A stretch of DNA of 42,397 nucleotides from Phycisphaerales bacterium (lineage in GTDB: Bacteria; Planctomycetota; Phycisphaerae; SM23-33): contig PMYM01000182.1 of the NCBI GenBank assembly GCA_003171235.1, positions 1 to 42,397 of the forward strand. Reading direction: 5' to 3'. A program made the position numbers and the translations under genes. Below are positions 16,617-25,082 of the stretch, piece by piece; the stretch's first letter is position 1, and each line of letters opens with the position of its first letter. Below the pieces are notes generated by a model. That model made no database searches. It was not told the DNA's origin and saw only the letters and a program-made list of their open reading frames with translations.

Positions 16617-17714
16617 ATGATGATTCTGGCGGCGGCGGCAGCGATGGCAGTGGCGTTCTTCCTGGCGGCGACGGGCACGGTAGTGGCCCGCCGGCTGGCG
16701 GTGCTGTGGGATTTCATCAGTTATCCCAAGGGCGACCGCTTCAGCCGCGCCGCCACGCCCATGCTGGGCGGCTGTGCCATTTTCCTGGCCATCCTCATGC
16801 CCAGCCTGCTGGTGCTGTCGCTGGCCGTCTCCTGGGCCAGCGGCCCCCTGCCGGCCTGGGCGGCCGGCGCCTGGGCGGACCGGCTCAGCATCCACATCGG
16901 CGGCGCCGCCAGCAAGGCCCCCATGGCCCTGATCGTTCTGGCCGGGGCAACCCTGCTGCATGTTGTCGGACTGGTCGATGACAAGAAACACCTGGGCCCG
17001 TGGATCAAGCTGCTGGCGCAATTCGCCGTGGCCGCCGGGGTGGTGCTGCTGGCCGACGTCCGCATGCTCACGCTGCTGGGCGAGCCGGCCAGCACGCTGG
17101 GCAGCATCTGCTGGATCGTGCTGATCACCAACTCCTTCAACTTCCTGGACAACGTGGACGGCCTGGCGGCGGGCGTGGCGGCCATCTGCGGCTGCGCCCT
17201 GCTGGGATCGGCCGCCGGCAGCGGGCAGGTCTTCGTGGGCGGCTGGCTGTGCCTGCTGATCGGCGCCTGCGCCGGTTTCCTGGTTCACAACTTCCCGCCG
17301 GCCAAGGTATACATGGGCGACGCCGGCTCGATGGTGATCGGTTATTTCCTGGCCGTGCTGTCGGTGCTGACCACCTACTACCACAGCGGGCCCAGCGGCC
17401 ACTATTACGGGCTGTTCGTGCCGCTGGTGGTGCTGGCGGTGCCGCTGTATGACACCCTCAGCGTGGTAACCCTCCGCCTGCGCGAGCGCAAAAACCCCAT
17501 GGTGGGCGACACCCGGCACTTCTCCCATCGCCTGATCCGCCGGGGCATGAGCCCCCGGGCCGCCGTCCTGACCATCTACCTGGCCACCGGGGCCACGGCC
17601 GTGGGCGCCAGCCTGCTGCCGCGGGTGGACGAACTGGGGGCGGTGATGGTCTTGGGCCAGACGCTGGCGATCGTCCTGCTGATCGCCCTGCTGGAATCGG
17701 CGGAGCAGCGATGA
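16617..17714 (+). CDS. Undecaprenyl-phosphate sugar-1-phosphate transferase (MraY/WecA family)
   Basis: 365-residue polytopic membrane enzyme with about ten hydrophobic segments. It would transfer GlcNAc-1-phosphate (or a related sugar phosphate) from UDP-sugar to undecaprenyl phosphate, starting a surface polysaccharide. Family motifs are present in order: LVDDKKHLGPW at about residue 119, NFLDNVDGLAAG at about 174 with the catalytic Asp pair, PAKVYMGDAGS at about 229, and the cytoplasmic loop TRHFSHRLIRRG. The loop has HFSHR in place of the HIHHR of WecA-type enzymes. The start ATG 16617 follows AAAGGG by 8 nt; the frame is open upstream only through the repeat. The stop overlaps the next start by 4 nt (ATGA), so translation is coupled to the O-antigen-ligase-like gene. 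MraY itself is less likely given the neighbour. Confidence 0.88.
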   Translation: MMILAAAAAMAVAFFLAATGTVVARRLAVLWDFISYPKGDRFSRAATPMLGGCAIFLAILMPSLLVLSLAVSWASGPLPAWAAGAWADRLSIHIGGAASKAPMALIVLAGATLLHVVGLVDDKKHLGPWIKLLAQFAVAAGVVLLADVRMLTLLGEPASTLGSICWIVLITNSFNFLDNVDGLAAGVAAICGCALLGSAAGSGQVFVGGWLCLLIGACAGFLVHNFPPAKVYMGDAGSMVIGYFLAVLSVLTTYYHSGPSGHYYGLFVPLVVLAVPLYDTLSVVTLRLRERKNPMVGDTRHFSHRLIRRGMSPRAAVLTIYLATGATAVGASLLPRVDELGAVMVLGQTLAIVLLIALLESAEQR

Positions 17715-20320
17715 CGCACTCCCCGGCCAACAACGTTGCCCAGGGCCAGGCCTCCCTGCAACCGGCATCGGCGCCGCCGATCCTGGCCAGGCGGCTGGAG
17801 ACGCTGGCGCTGGGGCTGATCCTGGCCGTGGCGGTCGCCCGGCCGTACATGACCGAGATGCATTTCCGCCTGTCGGAAATGAGCTTTGCGTCGGCCAAGG
17901 CGGATGACTACAAGCCGCCGTCGGAACTCATCCGCGTACTGTGCGCCATGGGGCTGCTGCTGGCCTTTACCCTGTGGGCGGCGTCGTGGGCGATGGCCGG
18001 GCGGAAGATCCGCGGGCGGAGTTTTCTGCTTCTGGCGTTGGCGCTGGCGGGCTGGTCGGCCGCCGGATTGGCCCTGCCCCCCGACCGCCGCGGGGCCATT
18101 GACCTGTGGTTTGAGCAGTTCTGCCTGATGCTGACCTGCCTGGCGGTGATGAACATGGCCCGCGACCGCCGGAAATTCGGCCTGATCGTGGTCGTGCTGG
18201 TCGCCTTGGCCGGCGCGATGGGCACCAAGGGGATCATGCAGGCCTCTTACGAGAACTCCGAACAGGCGGCGGAATTCAAGGCCGACCGCGCCCGTTTCCT
18301 GGCCCCGGCGGACATCGAGCCGGGCAGCACGCAGGCGCGGCTGCTGGAGCGGCGGGTCAGTGACCCCTCCGCCACCGGGTTCATGGGGCTGTCCAACGAC
18401 TTTGCCTCGCTGCTGGTCATCCTGGGGGCGTGCGGGGCGGGCCTGGCGGTCGAGAAGGTCCGTTGGGCGCGGCAGTCTCCCCGGCTTGATCCCCCCCGGC
18501 GCGGACAGGTTCACCTGCCCGGCGTGGCGGCCGTGATCGCCGTTTTGGCCGCGGCGGCAGCGGCAGCCGCCCTGGCCCTGACCAACAGCAAGGGCGGCGC
18601 AGCCTCAGGCGCCTTGGCGATTCTGGCGGGCGGGCTGGCGGCATGGAAGGGATCAGCCATGCTGCCGCACAGGCGGCTGTGGCTGGCGGCGACAGGCGGG
18701 GCGATACTGGCGGTGATCGCCGGCGTGGCGGCGCTGGGCATGGCGGGCGGGCGGTTGCCGGGGCGGAGTTTCCAGGTGCGGTGGGAGTACTGGCAGGGGT
18801 CGGTGCAGATCATCCGCGACGCGCCGCTGCTGGGCGCCGGGCCGGGCGGCTTTGGCGATGCCTATCTGTTGCACCGGCTGCCCCAGGCGGCTGAAAGCAC
18901 CCGCACCCCCCATAACCTCATTTTCGATGCCGCCACGCAGTACGGCCTGCCGGGCGGCTTGCTGTATCTGGCCGCGATCGTGTGGGTGCTGGCCGCCATG
19001 ACCCGCCCGGGGCGGGGCGAGCAACCCGTTTGGGCCAAGCACCGCGATGCGCTCTGGCTTGTGCCGCTGACGCTGGCGGTGATTCTCACCAGGGCCGTGA
19101 CGGCCGGCACAACTGGGGCGGCCCATTTTGTGATCGATGCCGCCCTGCCGGGGGCGATCTTCGCCGCCGCCCTGGCGGGGGCGATGTGGGCGGGGCAGAA
19201 CTTGGGCGCATCGGCCATTTGCGGGCGCTGGGCGCGAATCGGCCTGGCGGCGGGGGTTTTCGGCTTCGTGCTGCACAACCTGCTGACGCACTCGCTGTGG
19301 TCGCCGGGCACGGCCACGATTTTCTGGATCGCCGCCGGGGCGGCGGTCGCCGGCGGCCTGGGGCCTCTGGAGCAGTCGGTGCGGGCAGGCAGGCTTGCCG
19401 GGGCGCTGGCGGGCCTGGCGACGGTCGGACTGGTGATCGCCCTGGCGGCGGTGCTGGCGCCGGTGGCGCTGCAGCGGTCCTACGTACGCGCCGCCACCCT
19501 GGCCGTGGGCGGGCAGGATTATCCGCTGGCTGCGACCAAGCTTCAGCAGGCGGCCGATGTCGATCACCTGGATGCCCTGGCCCCAGCCGACCTGGCCCGG
19601 CTTTACTGGACCGGCCAGGTTGGCGAAAACCTCAACGATTGTCTGGCCAGCGCCGCCCGGGCCGCCGAATTGGCCTGGCGCCGCTCCCCCACCGCCGGCA
19701 ACGCCCGCCTGCTGGGCCAGATTCTCTTCGACCAGGCCCGGCCGTGGGAACTGACCTGCGCCTGGCACAACCACAGGGGAGATAGCCCGGAGTTGCAGGC
19801 CAAACTGCTGCAGCAGTGGGAGAGGCGGAAAGACCCCGCCGTCGCCTGCCAACTGGCGGAAGTGCTGGCCGCGCAGGGCAAGAATGACCAGGCTTTGGAG
19901 GTGCTGGATGAGGCCGCCCGCCAGTTCGGCCCTGCCGTGCCGAAACTCTACGAACACCTGGGCGATCTGGCCTGGCGGCGGGGCGAGCCAGACCAGGCCC
20001 GGCAGAACTGGCAACTTTACATAAAGGGCGGGGAGGCTGCCGATCCCGCCTTGACGCAGCGGGCGGTCGAACTGATGCTTTCGGCCCGCGACAAAGATCC
20101 GATGGACCTACAGGGCCGGCTAAGTCTGGGCGAGATGCTCTGGCAGACCGGGCGATTGGCCCAGGCGCAAAGCGAGATCCAGGAGGCCCTACGAATCAAC
20201 GCCCTCCGACCTGCCGACAGCGACATCCGCTACAGCCCCGAAGACCTTCAGCAGATCCACCTGCTCGGGCAGAAGTGCCGGGCCGTGGCGGCCGAACCAG
20301 TAGCCAGAGCTATTGAGTAG
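17711..20320 (+). CDS. O-antigen ligase-like membrane protein with TPR domain
   Basis: 869 residues. The first two thirds form a polytopic membrane region of about 12 helices with a Wzy_C/O-antigen-ligase core: the periplasmic loop holds RWEYWQGSVQIIRDAPLLGAGPGGF and the TPHNLIFDAATQYGLPGG segment (here split in the text at natural breaks), with the conserved Arg and His of this family. A final helix near residues 575-600 leads to a C-terminal TPR array of about 260 residues (LAEVLAAQGKNDQALEVLDE, KLYEHLGDLAWRRGEPDQAR). Such proteins ligate or polymerise lipid-linked glycans, and some O-glycosylate proteins. Translation is coupled to the preceding sugar-phosphate transferase through an ATGA overlap, consistent with a shared surface-glycan pathway. 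The exact acceptor is unknown. Confidence 0.82.
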   Translation: MTHSPANNVAQGQASLQPASAPPILARRLETLALGLILAVAVARPYMTEMHFRLSEMSFASAKADDYKPPSELIRVLCAMGLLLAFTLWAASWAMAGRKIRGRSFLLLALALAGWSAAGLALPPDRRGAIDLWFEQFCLMLTCLAVMNMARDRRKFGLIVVVLVALAGAMGTKGIMQASYENSEQAAEFKADRARFLAPADIEPGSTQARLLERRVSDPSATGFMGLSNDFASLLVILGACGAGLAVEKVRWARQSPRLDPPRRGQVHLPGVAAVIAVLAAAAAAAALALTNSKGGAASGALAILAGGLAAWKGSAMLPHRRLWLAATGGAILAVIAGVAALGMAGGRLPGRSFQVRWEYWQGSVQIIRDAPLLGAGPGGFGDAYLLHRLPQAAESTRTPHNLIFDAATQYGLPGGLLYLAAIVWVLAAMTRPGRGEQPVWAKHRDALWLVPLTLAVILTRAVTAGTTGAAHFVIDAALPGAIFAAALAGAMWAGQNLGASAICGRWARIGLAAGVFGFVLHNLLTHSLWSPGTATIFWIAAGAAVAGGLGPLEQSVRAGRLAGALAGLATVGLVIALAAVLAPVALQRSYVRAATLAVGGQDYPLAATKLQQAADVDHLDALAPADLARLYWTGQVGENLNDCLASAARAAELAWRRSPTAGNARLLGQILFDQARPWELTCAWHNHRGDSPELQAKLLQQWERRKDPAVACQLAEVLAAQGKNDQALEVLDEAARQFGPAVPKLYEHLGDLAWRRGEPDQARQNWQLYIKGGEAADPALTQRAVELMLSARDKDPMDLQGRLSLGEMLWQTGRLAQAQSEIQEALRINALRPADSDIRYSPEDLQQIHLLGQKCRAVAAEPVARAIE

Positions 20321-20331
20321 CCAAGACTCTA

Positions 20332-20558
20332 CGCAGAGGCGCAGAGATCGCAGAGAAGCCGCAGAGAACAGGAAAGGAATGTGTGAGGACAACCAGTAAC
20401 CGGTGCTTTAACTTTAGTTTTGGGTCGCCACTTTGGGTCGTCCTTAAACCCTCCGCCTGGATAATGGCCCACTATGTGCGAACGCCGCTATGAATTGTTG
20501 CTGCAGCTTTAATTACCTTGTTTTCTCTGCGTATCTCTGCGATCTCTGCGCCTCTGCG
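20332..20558. repeat. Inverted pair of CTCTGCG arrays
   Basis: The left arm holds four CGCAGAG cores (20332, 20340, 20349, 20360) with spacers of 1, 2 and 4 nt. The right arm holds four CTCTGCG cores (20525, 20535, 20544, 20552) with spacers of 3, 2 and 1 nt. The right arm is the reverse complement of the left, with the graded spacing preserved. The 158 bp between them has no gene or clear hairpin. The pair fills most of the 294-bp spacer between the convergent O-antigen-ligase-like and aat genes. A decayed single arm is at 10552-10574. Confidence 0.8.
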
Positions 20559-20584
20559 TATAGTCCTGGACTATTCCGAGATCC

Positions 20585-20613
20585 CAATTTGAAATTCCCA
20601 GATTTGAAATCCC
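20585..20613 (+). repeat. 15-nt-period array TTTGAAATTCCC, copy 1
   Basis: Contains TTTGAAATTCCCAGA followed by TTTGAAATCCC, a 15-nt period that looks like two fused units of 7 and 8. It ends 1 nt before the aat stop codon. Copy 2 is in the same orientation on the other side of aat. Confidence 0.65.
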
Positions 20614-20614
20614 T

Positions 20615-21322
20615 TCAGAACTGGACCCCCTTGCCTATGGCCGTCGCCAGCAGGTCCAAGTATTCCCACCGGCGGATTTCGCAGGCGCCGTAGCGGGCCA
20701 GGTTGGGCGTCAGCCACTGCACGTCGCAGAGCACAAAACCCTGCCGGCGAAGATGCTCCACCAGGAACACCAGGGCCGCCTTGCCGGCGTCGGTGACGCG
20801 GTGAAACATGCTCTCGGCAAAGAAGGCCCCGCCGATGGCCACGCCGTACACGCCCCCCGCCAGCGGTCCCTTTGCCGCCGGCGCCTGGCGATTCCCAGGT
20901 GCGGCGGCCTTTGCCCGGGCGGGATGCGCCTTGCTCCGGCGGCGCGGGTGAAGATCGGCCCAGGCGGCCGAAACGTAGGCCTCAACGGAATGTGCGAAGC
21001 CCAGCCGGTGCAACTGGCCGTAGGCGGCCAGGAAGTCACGATTGATCCAGGTGCCCTCGCGCCTGCGGCCGCAGGCCCGCATCACGCCGCCGAAGTCGCC
21101 GTCGAGGGTGCAGACAAACCGCCCCTGCCGCAACGTCGCCGCCAGGCGGCGCGAGACGTGGAACCGTTCATCCAGCGGCAGCAGGCAGCGCGGGTCGGGG
21201 GAGAACCACAGCAACTCCCCCGGCTCATCCGGATCGGGCATGGGAAAGACGCCCGAGGCGTACGCCGCCAGCAGTTCCCGCGGCCGGAGCTCCTGCGGTA
21301 TCCTTTTGCTCGTCTTGGCCAT
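20615..21322 (-). CDS. aat: Leucyl/phenylalanyl-tRNA--protein transferase
   Basis: Transfers Leu or Phe from charged tRNA to proteins with N-terminal Lys or Arg, marking them for ClpS/ClpAP degradation by the N-end rule. The 235-residue protein begins with the family pattern RPRELLAAYASGVFPMPDP and LLWFSPDPRCLLPLD, and has TWIN at about residue 92, GGVYGVAIGGAFFAESMFHR and LCDVQWLTPNLARYG. An unusual basic insertion of about 30 residues (HPRRRSKAHPARAKAAAPGN) lies between HSVEAY and GGVYGV. ATG 21322 is the natural start, with only a weak ribosome site. The gene is bracketed by same-orientation copies of the 15-nt-period repeat. ClpP is encoded in this window; ClpA and ClpS are not. Confidence 0.93.
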   Translation of the reverse strand: MAKTSKRIPQELRPRELLAAYASGVFPMPDPDEPGELLWFSPDPRCLLPLDERFHVSRRLAATLRQGRFVCTLDGDFGGVMRACGRRREGTWINRDFLAAYGQLHRLGFAHSVEAYVSAAWADLHPRRRSKAHPARAKAAAPGNRQAPAAKGPLAGGVYGVAIGGAFFAESMFHRVTDAGKAALVFLVEHLRRQGFVLCDVQWLTPNLARYGACEIRRWEYLDLLATAIGKGVQF

Positions 21323-21362
21323 GACAGGCAGATTTGACCACAGCAGGTCCCGTGGTGCTTTT

Positions 21363-21399
21363 CAATTCCCAGATTTGAAATTCCCAAATTTGAAATCCC
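21363..21399 (+). repeat. 15-nt-period array TTTGAAATTCCC, copy 2
   Basis: AATTCCCAGATTTGA and AATTCCCAAATTTGA, then AATCCCC, in the same orientation as copy 1 at 20585-20613. It lies 40 bp upstream of the aat start and just before the ispF promoter. Confidence 0.65.
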
Positions 21400-21403
21400 C
21401 GAA

Positions 21404-21432
21404 TCGACAATCTCTCGTCTGATTGGCATACT
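21404..21432 (+). promoter_or_regulatory. Predicted sigma-70 promoter giving a leaderless ispF mRNA
   Basis: TCGACA (21404-21409), a 17-bp spacer and CATACT (21427-21432). The -10 box ends 7 bp before the ispF ATG, so the mRNA would start at or beside the ATG. AGGG lies only 1 nt from the ATG, too near to serve as a ribosome site. Confidence 0.4.
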
Positions 21433-21439
21433 CTAGGGC

Positions 21440-21922
21440 ATGAACAGGATAGGATTCGGCTACGATTCTCACCGTTTCGAGGCCGGGAGGCCGTTGGTGC
21501 TGGCCGGGGTGAAGCTGCCCGGCGAGCGCGGCCTGGCCGGGCATTCCGACGGCGACGCCGCCCTGCACGCCCTGATGGACGCCATGCTGGGGGCGGCGGG
21601 CCTGGGCGACGTCGGCGAGCATTTTCCCCCCACCGACGAACGCTTCCGCAACGCCGACAGCGCCGCCTTGTGCACCGAGGTGGTGGCCCTGCTGGCCCAG
21701 ATGGGCTGGGTGGTCGTCAACGCCGACCTGACCATCGTGACCGAAGAACCGCACCTGGCCCCCCACAAGCAGGCCATGCGCGACCGCGTGGGCGACCTTT
21801 TGGGGCTGGACACGGTGGCCGTTTCGGTCAAGGCCAAGACCAACGAGAAGATGGACGCCATCGGCGCCGGAGAGGGCCTGGCCGCCTACGCCGTGGTGCT
21901 GCTGGAAGAACTGGGAGAGTAG
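21440..21922 (+). CDS. ispF: 2-C-methyl-D-erythritol 2,4-cyclodiphosphate synthase
   Basis: Fifth enzyme of the MEP isoprenoid pathway; it cyclises CDP-ME-2-phosphate with release of CMP. The 160-residue protein has normal length and keeps the metal ligands Asp9 and His11 (GYDSHRF) and His43 (ALHALMDAML), the GHSDGD loop, and FPPTDERFRNADS. The TNEKMDAIGAGEG segment near the C-terminus is also typical. ATG 21440 begins the conserved MNRIGFGYDSH. The cysS gene follows after a 116-bp spacer that is almost wholly a palindromic heptad array. No other MEP pathway gene is in the window. Pairing of ispF with cysS is common in bacteria. Confidence 0.97.
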   Translation: MNRIGFGYDSHRFEAGRPLVLAGVKLPGERGLAGHSDGDAALHALMDAMLGAAGLGDVGEHFPPTDERFRNADSAALCTEVVALLAQMGWVVVNADLTIVTEEPHLAPHKQAMRDRVGDLLGLDTVAVSVKAKTNEKMDAIGAGEGLAAYAVVLLEELGE

Positions 21923-21923
21923 G

Positions 21924-22026
21924 AATTGACAATTTTCAATTTTCAATTGTCAATTGAAGAAGGAGCCCGAGGCAGGCCTTGGCTCTTCTCCTTCAATTGT
22001 CAATTGACAATTGAAAATTGACAATC
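21924..22026. repeat. Inverted pair of heptad arrays, AATTGTC/AATTTTC family, around a hairpin
   Basis: The left arm has five 7-nt units from 21924: AATTGAC, AATTTTC, AATTTTC, AATTGTC, AATTGAA. The right arm has five 7-nt units from 21992: TTCAATT, GTCAATT, GACAATT, GAAAATT, GACAATC, the inverse of the left. Between them GAAGAAGGAGCCCGAGGC pairs imperfectly with GCCTTGGCTCTTCTCCTTC, so the whole 103 bp is one long palindrome with a terminator-like centre. It starts 1 nt after the ispF stop and ends 12 nt before the cysS ATG. Confidence 0.85.
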
Positions 22027-22038
22027 TAGAGGTGTTCC

Positions 22039-23529
<1,491 letters not shown>

Positions 23530-23535
23530 GACAAT

Positions 23536-23626
23536 GGGTGGCATGGTCACGCTTCTTTTCGCGTGACCATGTTCTAGACGATCTGCATGGTCACGCGGGA
23601 GATGAAGCAGCGTGACCATGCCACCC
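23536..23626. repeat. Palindromic element, CATGGTCACGC family, complete copy
   Basis: 91 bp with perfect 17-bp ends, GGGTGGCATGGTCACGC (23536-23552) and its complement (23610-23626). It folds as two hairpins, CATGGTCACGC/GCGTGACCATG on each side of a short centre. It starts 6 nt after the cysS stop and ends 20 nt before the ruvC start. Related copies lie at 29286-29321, 33817-33955 and 39822-39958. Confidence 0.85.
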
Positions 23627-23646
23627 GAGTAGGATTCTTGCTTAGC

Positions 23647-24141
23647 ATGAGTAACGCCATCCGCATACTGGGCATCGACCCGGGTTTGCACCTGACCGGC
23701 TACGGGGCCATTGAGAGCCGGGGGGGCGACTGGGCCATTCTGGAGGCGGGCGTCATCCAGACCGACCCGCGCCTGCCCATGCCCCAGCGGCTGGAGCGAC
23801 TGCACCAGGACCTGTGCGGCCTGCTGGCGGAGATCAAGCCCGACCTGGCGGCCATCGAGCAGCTTTATTCCCACTATGCCCACCCGCGCACGGCCATTCT
23901 CATGGGCCACGCCCGGGGCGCCATTCTGCTGGCCTGCGCCCAGGCCGGGGTGGAAATCCGCAACATGCCCGCCACCATGGTCAAACGCAGCCTGACCGGC
24001 AACGGCCACGCCTCCAAGCAGCAGGTCCAGCGGGCCATCCAGAGCTTCTGTCGCCTTCCTGCCCCGCCCGAGCCGCCCGACGTGGCCGACGCCCTGGCCA
24101 TCGCCCTGTGCGCCGCCCGCAAGTTTCCCCCACGCGCGTAA
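23647..24141 (+). CDS. ruvC: Holliday junction resolvase RuvC
   Basis: Endonuclease that cuts Holliday junctions with RuvAB. The 164-residue protein has an RNase-H-like fold and the four acidic residues Asp11 (ILGIDPG), Glu71 (AIEQLY), Asp145 and Asp148 (DVADALAIAL). The segment MVKRSLTGNGHASKQQVQ is also typical. ATG 23647 starts the conserved protein; no good ribosome site is visible, and the frame upstream runs through a repeat. It ends 24 bp from the convergent EMC3-like gene. RuvA and RuvB are not in the window. Confidence 0.95.
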   Translation: MSNAIRILGIDPGLHLTGYGAIESRGGDWAILEAGVIQTDPRLPMPQRLERLHQDLCGLLAEIKPDLAAIEQLYSHYAHPRTAILMGHARGAILLACAQAGVEIRNMPATMVKRSLTGNGHASKQQVQRAIQSFCRLPAPPEPPDVADALAIALCAARKFPPRA

Positions 24142-24165
24142 TTGACTGCGCCCCGCTTTGGCCCG

Positions 24166-25071
24166 TCAGTAAATCCTCAGCGCCCGCTTGAGCAGGCTGA
24201 CCAGGGGAATGGCGATCAGCAGGTAGGCCATAACCCAGGGCGGCAGGAACTCGGCCTGGGGAAAAGACCAGCCCACGGCTGACCACACCGCCGGCAGGCG
24301 CATGTCCCGCAGCAGTTCCATGAAACCCGGCACCACGCCGAAGAGCTTGCGCGGCTTGAGGGGCACTTCCATGACCACGCTCGGATCGCCGCCCGCTACC
24401 GCCACCGGCTCGCTGTAAGTCGGCTGGCCGATCAGCAGCTCCCGCTTGTAGAGCTTGTGCTCGTAGGGCATCTGGAGCAGGTAGGGCCTGGGGCTGGCCT
24501 GGCCGCGGATTTTCCAGATGGCCACGCCGCCGCCCTTGGAATCTGCCGTGTCCGTCACCACTTCCTGCACCCAGGGGGAGGCCTGGCCCGGCCTGGTGGG
24601 CAGGGCCTCCAAACCATCCACCGGGTCGAGATAGGGATAGCGGGTGCCGATGGCCAGGGTGGGCAGGTAGGCCCGCACCGCAAGCTCCTCGCCCGCCTGG
24701 GGGGGATGGAAGCCCAGCCGGCCAAAGCCCCACGTCGCCAGCAGCGCCACCGGCAACAGCGAGAACAGCAGCGGCTTGAGTTCGTACTTAGTGGCGCGGA
24801 ACTTGATCGCCGTCACCACGTCCTTGTGCCGCTTGACGGCCTGCTTGTCGCGGGCGGCCTTGGCCTGCTTGATCAACTTGACTTGCTGCTTGCGGTCGGC
24901 GTCGCATCGCCGGAGGAAATCCTGGTCGGTGGCCCATTTGCGGATCAGCACCATGGCCAGGCTGGTCATCACCGCCAGCAGGATCAGGGCCAGGTCGCTG
25001 GGCAGGCGCAGCAGCCAGCCCACCACGTAATCCATGCCGCTCACGATCGTGTTATTGAGCCATTCAAACAT
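24166..25071 (-). CDS. EMC3/TMCO1-like (DUF106, Oxa1 superfamily) membrane protein
   Basis: 301 residues. The N-terminal part fits the DUF106/EMC3 branch of the Oxa1-YidC superfamily: a first membrane segment (LALILLAVMTSLAMVLIRKW), a cytosolic basic coiled-coil hairpin (CDADRKQQVKLIKQAKAARD), then a conserved KPLLFSLLPVALLATWGFG second segment. A third segment is at the C-terminus (WVMAYLLIAIPLVSLLK). Between the second and third lies an insertion of about 140 residues, predicted to face the periplasm; compact archaeal members lack a domain of this size. These proteins insert membrane proteins. ATG 25071 begins the conserved part; the frame further up is the antisense of the next gene. It starts 11 bp after the PEP-utilising gene, so the two form an operon. 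Confidence 0.72.
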   Translation of the reverse strand: MFEWLNNTIVSGMDYVVGWLLRLPSDLALILLAVMTSLAMVLIRKWATDQDFLRRCDADRKQQVKLIKQAKAARDKQAVKRHKDVVTAIKFRATKYELKPLLFSLLPVALLATWGFGRLGFHPPQAGEELAVRAYLPTLAIGTRYPYLDPVDGLEALPTRPGQASPWVQEVVTDTADSKGGGVAIWKIRGQASPRPYLLQMPYEHKLYKRELLIGQPTYSEPVAVAGGDPSVVMEVPLKPRKLFGVVPGFMELLRDMRLPAVWSAVGWSFPQAEFLPPWVMAYLLIAIPLVSLLKRALRIY

Positions 25072-25082
25072 AAGCCAATCCG

